Shown: positions 30,043 to 40,132 of the stretch, piece by piece | Position numbering within the stretch: the first letter of the stretch is position 1 | Layout: the number at the start of each line of letters is the position of its first letter | The notes under the pieces: generated by a model | What the model saw: only the letters and a program-made list of their open reading frames with translations | What the model was told of the DNA's origin: nothing | Databases searched by the model: none | Translations under genes and position numbers: made by a program | DNA from: Odiellus spinosus | Taxonomy: Eukaryota > Arthropoda > Arachnida > Opiliones > Phalangiidae | Reading direction: 5' to 3' | Length of the DNA: 64,000 nt | NCBI GenBank assembly: GCA_963920705.1 | Contig: OY987225.1 | Location: forward strand, 9,031,210-9,095,209

Positions 30043-32964
30043 TTATTCGTTCGAATATCCAAAGGGCACTGTCGAGTATTCATCTTTGATAATTCTTTTA
30101 TTAAAGGTGACACCAAAAGTCTTCTTTAAATTACCCAGAAAAAGCTTCGCCTGACTCTTGTTGCGCACCACGTTAAAAGGGACCTCCACCGAGTACGTGG
30201 TTTCAGGTATGTCCAAGGCGGCTTTTATCGAATCAAAATTGATGATTTCTTCATTTTTTCGATTGAGGGAAATGCCTTTCATTTTCGTGACGCTTTTACC
30301 GTCGGCTGTTTTGTAGCTATATACGATTTGGGTCCTGAACACACAAATTCAGTGATATAACTACCCGGAACTTCGTCGGTCCAGTCTCCCATAAATTGAC
30401 CGAGGGGGGGGGGAATTTGTTTCGTCATTGTTCTTTCGGACAAAAAGACAAAAAATACACTATCTGTGTCAAAATATAAAACCCTGGTGCCCAACTGCTG
30501 CAAAGTTTGAAACAAGACAATGCGGTCATAGGAGCAAACTAAAGCAACCAACCACAGGCGAGCCTTTGTAGTACGTCGGACAAAAATCTTTCTTGTATTT
30601 GTAAGACAACATACAAACTTCGTCATTGAAAGGTCGCATATCAGTCAGTTCAATAGTCGGGTCTGTGACAATGGATATGTAGGCTTCGTAGGTTTTGACA
30701 AAGACCGTCTTGGGCTTGTCGTGGGACATGCAGTGACGTCCCCAATTGCAGTTGAGCACTAGCTTTGCAAGAGTTCTGAGAGGCTTGTTGCTCGTCACAT
30801 CCTCAGCTTTAATATCAATGTCTTCCCTCTCCTTGATCGCCTTCAAATATTCCGATTTTTCGGCTTCCGTTTTCACTTCTCTCGGCCATCCCGAATTTTG
30901 AATTTTCAACTTCAAAAAGGTATTGATGTACCCTCCAAAGAAACCTGGATCCTCCCCTTTAACGTAGCGGTATCTTTCAGCGTAGTGATGAACTTCGAAA
31001 ATTTCCATTATGACGTATCCAAATTCCACTGCATTGTATATTTCAACACTCGTCCAGCCGTCGAAAGCCCTTTCTTGGTCATTGTGGGTGCAAGACTCAA
31101 GATCGTTTTCCACGCATGTCTTACATATGGCAAAGAAAAGTTTACCCCTTGTTCGAAAAGGTAAAGCTGGTATATAGGCGTTTTTTGGTACCAAAATCTT
31201 GCAAGACATTAATCCAAAATAAAAATGTTTTTCTTAATTAAATTTTTTTTTAATTACTTCCGGGTGTAATTTTTGATATTCGCGGTACTAACAGACAAAG
31301 GGGTAAAGACTCATTTTATCGTAGAATAAGATCTTCTCATCCGGTTGAGCCTTTCGGTACAAAACGAGACCTTCTGTCCGACCGCCGTATAACGCGGATT
31401 TCGGACCAATTGGTTCGCGAAAAGATAGATTTACAGAATGTTTTTAGCTCCTGGTTTGTCTTCAACATTTCTTCCCATTCGCAGCTCCAGATTCGGACGT
31501 ATTCGGCATTGGGGGCGTTGGCTTTGATGGCGTCATCCCGATCTAAAGTTCTTTCGTACAGGTTTTTGAAAGAATCTTGTAACAAAGGATTCCACTGGCT
31601 ACCCTTTGTATGAAGCGGGCATCCGTGAAAAAAGTCCCCGTCGTATTGAAAAGTGATTTCTGGATTAGCGCAATACCCGTCAACCGGAAAACGACCAATT
31701 TTCTTTTCACCTCCCAACGATAAGGTGGTTATTATGTCGATGTTACGTTTCTCCGCTTCCCAGGCCAACCACTTTAATGCGGCTTGACTTTGATTGACAT
31801 TGTTTCCATATCCATTTGCCGAAACAACGCCTAAACTAAGTTCTTCCAGGTACTTCTTCGTACCACTGGCTAAACTCGGCGTAATCTTTTTCTTTCATGT
31901 ATTCAGGTTGAAAATAGTCTTTGCTAGGAAGAGGTCCGACATAATCTAGCGTATCTTCAGTATGAAAAATATAGGGGAAAAATTGTTTTTTGCTTTCCCC
32001 CAATGAAAACGTGGCGGGAAACGATCTTAAAGGCTGAGCCACAAAATTAAAGGAATCCAAGAGTTTCATTTTTTGTTGTTTCAGAAAGATGGCCAGCAGC
32101 TTGCTACCTTTAAAAAACACATCAGGGGTAATGGCCATTTTTAATAAGGCATTTAAAATGAAGAATGAGTCAAAGTTCATGCCATTATGCGATACCAGGG
32201 TATGGTCTTCAAAGACTGGAACAGTTTTCTTCATGCGTTTCGTGGCGTGTTGAATATAGGTATCTTTCGTTTGGAAGAGGTACGCCATAAACTGGTCAAT
32301 GCAGTCAAACCCTCGGAAAATACTGTAGGTGTATTCTCCGTCTTCTTCATTTTCCATGGCGCTAACCAACAGAACTGGGATATGTTCGTTATTTTTGGTC
32401 ACGGTCTCAGTGTCAAAATAACAATAACGTCTCTTTTCATACTTGGTATCCAAAGGCATGACGAAACAACGGTTTTTTCGTGTTTTCTCCGACAATGTTT
32501 ACAGGGTCTCGAACATTCGTGATTGTCTTTCAATTCTAATCCGCATTTTACACATCGTTTAAAATTTTTACACGTGCCGTTAGCTAAATGTAAATTGAGG
32601 CAATCTGGACCTTTAAAGTAAGGCCCACAGTCGCGACATCTCTGTAACGGAATGTAAAATTCTTCGTGGAAAACGTTTAGCGTACGACATCTAGTACATT
32701 TCACACGCGTCTCACAATCGTGTTCTTTTGACTATAGCGTGTAAAAATCTTTAAGCATTTGGGACAATAGGATGACCCACCCTTCAGACAATGATAATCC
32801 TTCAATATGTGCACGTGATCGTTTACAAGCACCATAAAAAAACTAGTTGGCACGTGTAAAATTAGTTTTTGATTGGTTAATTCATAGAAGATAGGATTTA
32901 GCTTTGATACAGGCAAAAAGCACGTGTAATCTAACTTCTGATTGGCTATTTCAATGTTAGACAC
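30043..32964 (-). pseudogene. Polinton protein-primed DNA polymerase B, multiply frameshifted
   Basis: This gene would replicate the element from a protein primer. Reading from 5' to 3' on the minus strand there is a Cys/His-rich N-terminal zinc-finger region (CPKC, CRTLN, CRDCGP, CVKCGL, CKHCRRKH at about 32790-32470), then the 3'-5' exonuclease with 'YCYFDTETV' (about 32425) and 'LVSHNGMNFD' (about 32190). Palm motif A is DKMSLYP (31320-31300), the central palm includes LNCNWGRHC (about 30750), and motif C 'YFDTDSVFF' is at 30475-30450. The stop is at 30043. Frame breaks occur near 32700, 32450, 31800, 31330, 31210, 30550 and 30330. The region before 32760 contains two direct repeats (CACGTGTAA...GATTGG) and may be promoter rather than coding. 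Confidence 0.85.
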
Positions 32965-33011
32965 TTTTGCTCCACGAGGTAAACTCCTTCAGTTTTAACC
33001 CTGAAAATGAG

Positions 33012-33019
33012 TATAAAAG
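33012..33019 (+). promoter_or_regulatory. TATA box of a spliced plus-strand gene
   Basis: TATAAAAG lies in GAGTATAAAAGGC, about 100 bp upstream of an ATG in a good context (AGTACCATGG, 33114). Just upstream are direct repeats with CACGTG and ATTGG boxes (about 32815, 32850, 32925), which could serve this gene, the divergent polymerase gene, or both. Confidence 0.6.
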
Positions 33020-33113
33020 GCTTTCGTAATCATTGGAAAGATATCCAAAGTTTGATTAAACTTACAACTCAAAGTTTTCTTTTTCACCGTCACTCAAAAC
33101 AACAAGAAGTACC

Positions 33114-33129
33114 ATGGCTTTTTCTGCTG
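33114..33129 (+). other. putative first coding exon ending at a consensus splice donor
   Basis: ATGGCTTTTTCTGCTG is followed directly by GTAAGT. Five codons plus one base precede the donor, so the next exon must start with the last two bases of a codon. The most obvious acceptor downstream (TTCTAATTTTAG, ending 34513) would join to an 80-codon frame different from the more protein-like frame at 34514-35072. The partner exon is unresolved. Confidence 0.45.
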
Positions 33130-34230
33130 GTAAGTTTCAGTTTTTGCATTATGAAAATATTCTTCGGTTATAGTTTTATGATCCCTTTAAAGCTGTCTCT
33201 ACCACTAAGAATCTAAATATAACTCTAGATCTAACCTTATCCGAACCAATGTTGTATTAGTACGGCAACCAAGAGTGTTATAGTTACTTAAAACCAGATC
33301 TATAACAGATTTAAATTACAAGAATTACAGGCCACAATGAATGCAAAAATATTTTTATTATAGGATTATCAAGAGTACATAATGTACATGAGATCTCAAA
33401 TGGATCAGCATAAGTTTATTTGCTATTCTAGAATAGAGAAAGTTCATTTTACTAGTCTAGGATAGACAAAGGCCAATAGTTCATTTCAGTATAGATACAA
33501 TACAAAAATTGTTCAAAAAATCATTTATTATATAATCATACTATATTTTAGTATATATACTATACATGAGCGAGAAAAGACCATTTTACTATACTAGGAT
33601 AGACAGAAATCCATTTCTAGTGTAAACAGAAGTATATTTTATTAGGCTATAGTATCAATTTACTAAGATAGTGATTTCTCTGAAGTTTAACCACGCATGA
33701 ATATTTGCTTGGGATAGAGTCAATCCTCCCAACGGCTGCGGCGCTAAATAATGATATTTTATCTCCAGGTGATGGATGACTGACATCAGCCCCTAGTATA
33801 ATATAAGAAAATTTATTTAAAACTAGATTCTTAAAAATTGCATGAGAACTGTACCAATTATTACATAAATAAGAGTAAAAGGTGTTATGAGGTACAAGGC
33901 TTGAGTTTGATTAATTTTATTCCAATTCCTGGCCGGTGATGAGGATAGTCTGGGAGGTGTCGATTTATTTTAACTACGAGTCACGGAAAAAAAAGCAGCA
34001 TGGAAATTCAAAAGAAAACCCTAGCTAAATAGATATAAAGGGATAGATGGGTAATAAGTTAGAAACGTGAAAGCTAACATTAATGGTTAGTTAAATAAAA
34101 TTAAAGAGAAAAAAGCTAGAAAAAGTTAGTGAATTTAAAAATAAAGTTAAAAGCTAGAAAGGTTTAGTTAAATGGTAAAGCTAAAAGCTAGAAAGGGTTA
34201 GTTAGATGGTTAGTTATATAAGTTATCAAT
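33130..34230. other. likely intron or noncoding DNA
   Basis: No gene is seen. Short degenerate repeats occur, such as 'ATTTTACTA' with 'TAGGATAGA' (33430-33620) and 'AAGCTAGAAA' (34110-34210). The stretch may be the intron of the gene starting at 33114. Confidence 0.35.
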
Positions 34231-34470
34231 TTAAATGTACCATGGAAAATTAAATGAAATCGCTAGATTGTAATCATTATCATTATCCAGTACATTTAAA
34301 TCGATAAATATTGGCTCGCCAGGGGATTGTATAACCAACCCGATGAGAAGCTCATGAAAGCGACACTGAGGGTTTAAGCAAAAGTAAATTAAATAGGGAA
34401 AGGTACGGATGTGAATCTCGTAGTTTAAATCAGATGAAAGACAAAAGGAACAGATGGGATTTTCAGGCAT
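34231..34470 (-). CDS. small zinc-ribbon protein, minus strand
   Basis: A 79-residue protein with likely ligands C7 and C10 (CSFC), C31 and C36 (CLNPQC) and H39, followed by a beta-rich, acidic C-terminus ending NFPWYI. The start is the ATG at 34470, because it directly follows a strong splice acceptor on the minus strand (TTGTTTCTTTGCAG, then A-ATG). This is the same arrangement as the gene at 19727. It is a divergent member of the CXXC-CX4CXXH family found near the viral genes. The function is unknown. Confidence 0.6.
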   Translation of the reverse strand: MPENPICSFCLSSDLNYEIHIRTFPYLIYFCLNPQCRFHELLIGLVIQSPGEPIFIDLNVLDNDNDYNLAISFNFPWYI

Positions 34471-34513
34471 TCTGCAAAGAAACAAATTTTAATGTTAATT
34501 TTTCTAATTTTAG

Positions 34514-35072
34514 ATTCATTGAAAAAATCCCTGGTAGGAGACGCCCTTTTCATGCAAAGGAAGAAGTATTTAATAACAGACGCAGTAAGTTGGATCAAAC
34601 GTACATTGTTAAAGAGCTGTCAAAACATAAATTTGAACAACTTCGGGACGAGAAATGGGGCACTAAAAGCATACATTTTGCTAGTTATAGAGCCCCATAC
34701 CCGAAAGCAGCTTTATCGTCAAAAAAGCGTCGTGAAAACCACTATGTACAGAATTAGCTGATAGGTGTGGCGTGGGAGTATGGTATGCTAGATTATGGAC
34801 GTTTAGCCGTGCTTTGTTCAGATCCAAAGTTTAAAAACTTTGATCGAATTTTTGTAAAAGGATACGAGAAAAGTCTTATTATAGGAGACCTGTTTCAAAT
34901 AGAATGTTTGGATTTGAACCGATGGGATTGTCCCAAACTAGAATGGGCTTCAAATCCCTGTTCTATTCATAGAATTAGTAAAGCCAAGTGTACCAGGGAA
35001 GCTTGTAGATATTATGCCGAGTATATCCTACAAAATCCCACCATAACCGCCTATAAGATCCCAAACCTTTAA
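34514..35072 (+). pseudogene. unknown protein gene with one in-frame TAG
   Basis: After an acceptor-like TTCTAATTTTAG (ending 34513), a charged frame (PGRRRPFHAKEEVF...) runs to a TAG at 34755-34757. It then continues in the same frame to 35072 without another stop. The second half holds FDRIFVKGYEKS and an end with CPKLEWASNPC and 'KCTREACRYYAEY', the latter resembling the CX4C half of the zinc-ribbon family. A single amber codon in an otherwise continuous frame of about 185 codons suggests a recently disabled gene, or less likely readthrough. I recognise no family. It overlaps antisense to the 5' region of the minus-strand zinc-ribbon gene. Confidence 0.5.
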
Positions 35073-35102
35073 AAACCATTAAATAACAATAAATACCTTA
35101 TA

Positions 35103-35478
35103 TTAAAGAGGGCTTTGATCCTCATCTTCAAAATCCCCTTCCCTTTCCTCTAAATCCTCCCTTTCGAGGGGTATCGTCTCATCCGAGTCGTACCCCTCTT
35201 CCACGGCGGTTGCCAACCTAAAAACAAATAGATAAAATGTAACAGTTTCCCTTTAAAATCCGTTTTATGCTATTTACGCCGCATTTTCATTTTCAAGTTC
35301 GGCCTCTATCTCCTCTTCCATCTCTAGGTCGAGAAGAGCCTGCTGGTGAGCCGCTAGGACTCCCTCCGGCCAGTCTTGCTCGTACCCCCAACTACGTTAT
35401 ACAGTTACTTTAATTCGGATAACAGTTGAAAATAAAACTGTAAAAATACATTTGTTCGGGATTCTCTTGACGGCACAT
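35103..35478 (-). CDS. three-exon acidic small protein
   Basis: Three exons on the minus strand fit together in phase: 35478-35450 (ATG, 29 nt), 35391-35278 (114 nt) and 35217-35103 (115 nt, stop TAA). The introns are 58 and 60 bp, with GT donors (GTATTT, GTAAAT) and AG acceptors (AACGTAG, TTTTTAG). The product is about 85 residues: a short N-terminus, a WGYEQDWPE segment, a helix rich in Leu/Ala/Glu, and a very acidic tail ending FEDEDQSPL. An acidic tail suggests an activation or protein-binding domain, but no family is recognised. A TATATT box lies about 35-45 bp upstream. The two short introns maintain one frame across both junctions, which is unlikely by chance. Confidence 0.55.
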
Positions 35479-35730
35479 GTTCGCTTAGTTTTAAAATAAT
35501 TGAGTTGAATATACTCTTTTCGCTGAATAGAATGATTATTTTGTAGAAATTAGCCGGCTTTATATACTAGATTAACTCAAGGTTATTTTATATTATCTGG
35601 TTAAATAGTTATATTCGAGTTTTTTCTTAAGAAATACATTTTTTAATTAAATGTAAGAACACGTGAATAATAACTATATTAAACATATCCCAGCTTAGTT
35701 TAATTATCATATAAGAAACTCTTTACTTAA

Positions 35731-35815
35731 AACCTTGAATACTTTTATAGTATAATAACCTTGAATACTTTTATAGTAAAATAACCTTGAATACTTTTAT
35801 AGTAAAATAAGTTGA
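35731..35815. repeat. 27-bp tandem repeat, 3 copies
   Basis: Unit 'CCTTGAATACTTTTATAGTA' plus ATAATAA-type bases, three near-identical copies in intergenic DNA. Confidence 0.85.
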
Positions 35816-36011
35816 ATATATTTATGCCCTAGAGGATCTAATATTTTCAATATGATTCACGCCCTTGTAAAAAAGTAATTAACTTTTTAGGGTAATATAT
35901 ACTTTTTATATAAGCCCGAGTTTTGAAACGCTCTTTAAATATTTTAAGTATAATTAGATTACATGTTAAATAGAAAGAAAAACCTTGAAATATATATTGA
36001 TTTTGTTATAG

Positions 36012-36360
36012 ATTTTCATCTAAGGCGAAATTATCGTGGAAAAAAAATCATAAAAAGGAATGAAGTGGTGCTGTGTCCTTCGTGTGATCAAGTAACCCTG
36101 TGTTAAACATTAATGACGGAATTGTACATTATTGTTTGACCCCTACGTGGTATATTTTCAAAGAGGCAGTTTATTTGCAGAAAGAAAATATTCTTTTGAC
36201 GCAAATGTCATATCCACCATTAGAGTATTTTCCGGTAAATGACATATGCGTCAATTGTAAGGTTTTTTGTCTGTCGGAACTGAGGTATAAAAAGCCTTGT
36301 GTCGTTTTTGAAAGGGAGAATAAAGTTAACTATAACTGCTGTCGCTATCCCCTTGCTTAG
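36012..36360 (+). pseudogene. degenerate zinc-ribbon family member
   Basis: After the acceptor GTTATAG (ending 36011) a frame carries 'NEVVLCPSCDQVTLC' and then a stop. A one-base shift leads into a frame with HYCLTPTWYIFK and, later, 'DICVNCKVFC', open to 36360. The CXXC and the following C fit the family found at 19.7, 34.3 and 63.3 kb. The second Cys of CX4C is replaced by Trp, and the frame is broken once. Upstream exon not identified. Confidence 0.45.
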
Positions 36361-36592
36361 TCCTATGGTAACAATCTTTCCATCCCTCTCTTAGTTTAAC
36401 TTCCTAGTCTTCTCTAACATTATTCTTTCCGCTCTTATTTTAATTTGTTAATCCTCACTAACATTATCCTTGCCTTCCTCACTTACTTTAACCTTTCCAT
36501 CAGCCTGTCCTTTCTTTGCTTTAACTTGTTAATCCTTTTTAACCTTTCATCCCTTTCCGAATCCCATATCTAGCCTTATATCTCTTTCACAA

Positions 36593-37360
36593 ATGTCAGG
36601 GGATAAATTTACTTCCTTTTCTTGGACGTATAACTGTGGGGATATAGAATATGTTAAAGACAATCAAAAATTTAAAGTGCCGCGGTTAGGTACGCTGTGT
36701 CTCATTGAGATTGAACATAACCGTGAACAGTATGGTGAGAGATTCCAACGTTTAATAGAAAAAATTGTGCCTATTGAGAAGTTAAAAAACTCATGTCTAG
36801 ACGAGATTATAGTTGAACTATCTGTTTCAGTTAGTCTAGCTTTTCATGTGGTTTATCGGATTTATTCGCGGGATTCCGGTCAACGCGTTATATCAAGAAA
36901 CTGTGAAAAAGGAAGAATTCACAAATATAATCCCAGCAAAGAATGTCAACATGTTCAAGAAGCTGCCATTGTTTTGGGATATGTTTGTCACGATGTCAAG
37001 GCCGCTGAAGCTGTTATGCATACAGCGTTAATTAAAATATTATATCAATTTCATTCTACAATAACAATCAAGAATGTGCAAACGTTAAATGTCAGCCCTG
37101 GTTCAGGCTTTCATAAAAACGCCATCAAATTAATAGAACTAAAACGGACTTATGCCCTTTTGAAAATATACGGATGTCAATATAAGGAGAAAGACAGGTT
37201 TTTTTCGTGTATGATCAAACCTTTTAATTACGACCCCAGGGAGAATATTTTTTCTAATGACATAATTGAAGATAAAAGTCTAGATAAAATCTACTTTGAT
37301 AAATGTAAAGCAGAAGAGGCTGTCAATGATGAAATGTGGTGTGTTTTAAATTGTGAATAA
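36593..37360 (+). CDS. orphan 255-residue protein
   Basis: An intact frame from ATG at 36593, preceded by TTTCACAA and followed by an AATAAAA polyadenylation signal right after the stop (about 37358). The protein is rich in Cys (about 12), His and Lys, with no signal peptide or membrane span. The N-terminal half looks beta-rich (FSWTYNCGDIEYVKDN) and the middle helical (QHVQEAAIVLGYVCHDVKAA). Length and composition strongly suggest a real gene. I recognise no family. It sits among the spliced accessory genes at the right side of the Polinton region and is likely a viral accessory protein. Confidence 0.6.
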   Translation: MSGDKFTSFSWTYNCGDIEYVKDNQKFKVPRLGTLCLIEIEHNREQYGERFQRLIEKIVPIEKLKNSCLDEIIVELSVSVSLAFHVVYRIYSRDSGQRVISRNCEKGRIHKYNPSKECQHVQEAAIVLGYVCHDVKAAEAVMHTALIKILYQFHSTITIKNVQTLNVSPGSGFHKNAIKLIELKRTYALLKIYGCQYKEKDRFFSCMIKPFNYDPRENIFSNDIIEDKSLDKIYFDKCKAEEAVNDEMWCVLNCE

Positions 37361-37574
37361 AATACAAATATGTTAAACAAAACAATTTATTGCTTTTCAT
37401 TTAATTTTCCATATTTCTTGAGGCATGAAAAATAATAAAACCGACTTTCTCTATAAAAATACTCCGAGATTTTTACAGGAACTAAAAACAATGCTTTTAA
37501 AGCTTCGTATCCGTAAAACAAAATCCAAAATAAAGGTGAACATGTTACCAAGAGACAATGTATATCGTTTGTTA

Positions 37575-37748
37575 TTAAAGAAACACAAAAAGCAATTGGT
37601 ATGTTATGGGTAGTAAAAATATAAGGACTAGAGCGACGAACCACTTTGGTGGAATTTGAAGAAGTACAATGAAAAACCCAGTTAATAATAACCAATAGTC
37701 AATCCAGATATCGTAAGTAAAAGTTAAAAACGAGTCAAGATCCAACAT
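37575..37748 (-). CDS. 57-residue two-span membrane protein
   Basis: A short minus-strand frame with start ATG at 37748. The sequence has two hydrophobic stretches (around WIDYWLLLTGFFIVLL and VALVLIFLLPITYQLLFVFL) linked by QIPPKW, so a hairpin of two membrane spans is likely. It converges with the 255-residue gene. The next minus-strand frame downstream is also hydrophobic (37387-37695, another frame), so the true gene could be longer with a frameshift. It parallels the membrane protein at 27.3 kb. The function is unknown. Confidence 0.35.
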   Translation of the reverse strand: MLDLDSFLTFTYDIWIDYWLLLTGFFIVLLQIPPKWFVALVLIFLLPITYQLLFVFL

Positions 37749-37837
37749 CTTCAAAGTTTGGGTTTCCGACTTTAAATGACCTTTAACTGAAGAGTGTTTT
37801 GTTTGATATCTTTAAAGTCACGTGATGTTTTAAAAAT

Positions 37838-38275
37838 GACGTCGGAATGACGTTGATATGAGCCTGGAGTTATACCGATATGGTGGTAAAAACTTTTGTC
37901 AATTTTGGAAAAATAAAGGAGCAAGGGCGGAAAAATGAAAATTTGTGTCAGTCCTCCTTGAAAATGGGTTTTTCGACCGGGGGTTAGGAAGGGTCAGGCT
38001 GGACTAGCCGGGCGGGGCTAATTAGGCCAATTTGTTGACGGATGAGGTCATTTGTTGACGGATGAGCTGTTTATTGACGGATGCGCTGTTTGTTGACGGA
38101 TGCATTGTTTGTTGATTTTGGGGGCGGGGCTAATTAGTTAAATTTGTAGCCTTTGGGGGCGGGGATGACGCAAATTTGTTGACGGATGACGTCATTTGTT
38201 GTTTTTAGGGGCGGGGATGATGCTAATTTGTTGATTTGATGACGTCATTGGTTGTTTTGGAGGGGGTTGGAAAGA
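37838..38275. promoter_or_regulatory. cluster of TGACGTCA-type sites in a TTTGTTGACGGATG tandem repeat
   Basis: About eight spaced copies of TTTGTTGACGGATG or variants lie at 38031-38270. Two contain the perfect CRE palindrome TGACGTCA (about 38188 and 38240), and variants (TGACGTCGG, TGAGGTCA) lie nearby, alternating with GGGGCGGGG boxes. It lies upstream of the minus-strand membrane gene. It could be a bZIP-responsive enhancer or an element end; both are inference. Confidence 0.45.
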
Positions 38276-38279
38276 TAAG

Positions 38280-39753
38280 TGGTTTCCCCTTTATAGAAGT
38301 ACAGGCTTAAACTACTAGAGTACCCCTATTCAGGCTGGCCCATTTATATATCTCTCTAATGGAAACTATCCATGAAACGGACTCGCGGTCGGACCAGGAG
38401 TATCCGGCATTTTCTTCCAAAGAGGGAGAGTCTCAAATATGACTAACGATTCGAATCGCCCTATTTTGGCGAAGAGTAACGTTTTGATACGCGTTTTTCT
38501 CGTTTGCTGGAAAGTTAGGGTTTTTGTATTATATTTAAATCGTGGCTTTGAATCAAGTAAAATCGTCGGGAACTCGGGGCTAACTTTGAGATCGTCATAC
38601 AGCGATTGTTTACCCAAATTTCCCTGTGGAAAGTAAACCGATAACGGGAGACAAATTTCTACAAAGGTAGGTTATAGTCAATTTTAAAACGTTAGGGTTC
38701 GAGGTTTTTAGTTTGGAGTTTATTTAGTAAAAGGATTGAACCTGTCTTAGTTTAAGAGATTCCATTTTTCTATGACTCTTACAAGATACTTGGATAAATA
38801 AATAAATAAAAAACCATGACGGGTTTCTTATCTAGAATTAGAGACAAATGTATAAATCCGTAATGGAAAAATAATAGCGCGCTGAAGAACTTTGGTTTTA
38901 TCGTTACAATTTAAAAATAGCTAAATCAACCATATGACTATGAAATCGCTATCTAAACTTTCAATAGTTCGAAGTAAACGCCCCCCGCGTGTCACCACCT
39001 TCTCGTGGTGGGGGGGTTGAGCTGAGCTCCTAGGCCTAAAGGACTCATGACGAAGAGTGACACACTCCCTTTCTACTGAGTTGAGGCGCATCCTGCATTT
39101 CCGGACAACGTCTAGCCGTGGAGCGGGTGAAACTTCTCTGCGGGCTGTCTATCTTAAATTGGAATGCTATTCTTTATGGGTGCGGCTCGGGCTTAGGCTT
39201 TGATTGGGTAGAGTTCTGGGGTGGATGGTGCATTAGTGTCGAAGGAGCTCTCCGCTGTCGACTCCCTAGGTCTTATGTTACCAAAGCCTCACCGAGTCGA
39301 GGACGACAGTCACGCTCATTATGGGTTTGGTTGGTTCGCTCTGTACTTTGCTGACCTCTTTCCTGGGATGGGGTTTTGCTGGTATCGACCTTCTCGGTCC
39401 TGGACGCGGTGATGATATGACGGCGGATACAGCGCTGGTGTGTGCAAACGGTACAGCGCTATATAAATCTCCAACTGAGTTCGAAGTAAACGAGATGGTT
39501 AACATCAAAAGAGAAGCCACACCCCGAGGGCGCATTTTCAAAATATCCATACTCATAAACCAACTTCTAGGGGGCTACGGCCATTGGGGTACAAATATAA
39601 TTATTTACGCAAAAAAAACCTAATCCAATTCATTCGAGCAAAAACCAAAAGTATAAACCCAAATCTGAGGTTGGTCTTATCTCTAGTTTTATTTTCAAGT
39701 ACGGGAATAAAATCGTGTCTAAATTAGGGTCCAGAGAATAAAAGGTATATGCT
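38280..39753. other. no convincing gene
   Basis: Frames of 60-100 codons occur on both strands near 38366-38617 and 39118-39623, in a locally GC-richer segment, but none shows a domain, and several overlap in conflicting frames. They may be decayed host or element sequence. Confidence 0.35.
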
Positions 39754-40132
39754 CTTTCGACCGAATTCCCATATGAACGAAATCGCATTCGGCCGAATAG
39801 CTGCAATTTCTAGCCCATTGGGCTGGGAAAAAGGTTTCTTCCCATTCGACCGAATGGGCTAATAAATTCAAAAATTTAATTCAATCGAATAGAAGCATAC
39901 GCATAATTATATATGTAATACGTTGAATGGAACTTTTGTTAAGCTAGGTTCTTCGTACGTAAACGGTAGTAAAAAAAAGTACAATAATGCAGTTTTAAAT
40001 AATATTTATTTGAAAGGTTAGGTTAGGTTAGGTTATACCATGGAAATACCCCAAAAATTTCAAAAACCGCCAAAGCGCGGGTTTTTCGGTCGAATGGGAT
40101 TGGGTTCGGTCGAATGGGAATTCGGTCGAAAG
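39754..40132. mobile_element. about 380-bp MITE with TTTCGACCGAATTCCCAT ends
   Basis: CTTTCGACCGAATTCCCAT at 39754 is mirrored by ATGGGAATTCGGTCGAAAG ending at 40132, with further copies of the CGACCGAATGGG motif inside each arm. The interior includes a short (TTAGG)-type run at 40014-40035. Target duplication not clear. Confidence 0.7.

Noticed and set aside
33007-33216. Unspliced 69-codon frame starting near the TATA box at 33012
   Set aside because: It begins upstream of the expected transcription start and runs through a consensus splice donor; the short exon starting at 33114 is the better model.
39118-39623. GC-richer frames that might be host exons
   Set aside because: Three overlapping frames compete, with no domain, no consistent splice sites and no start context.
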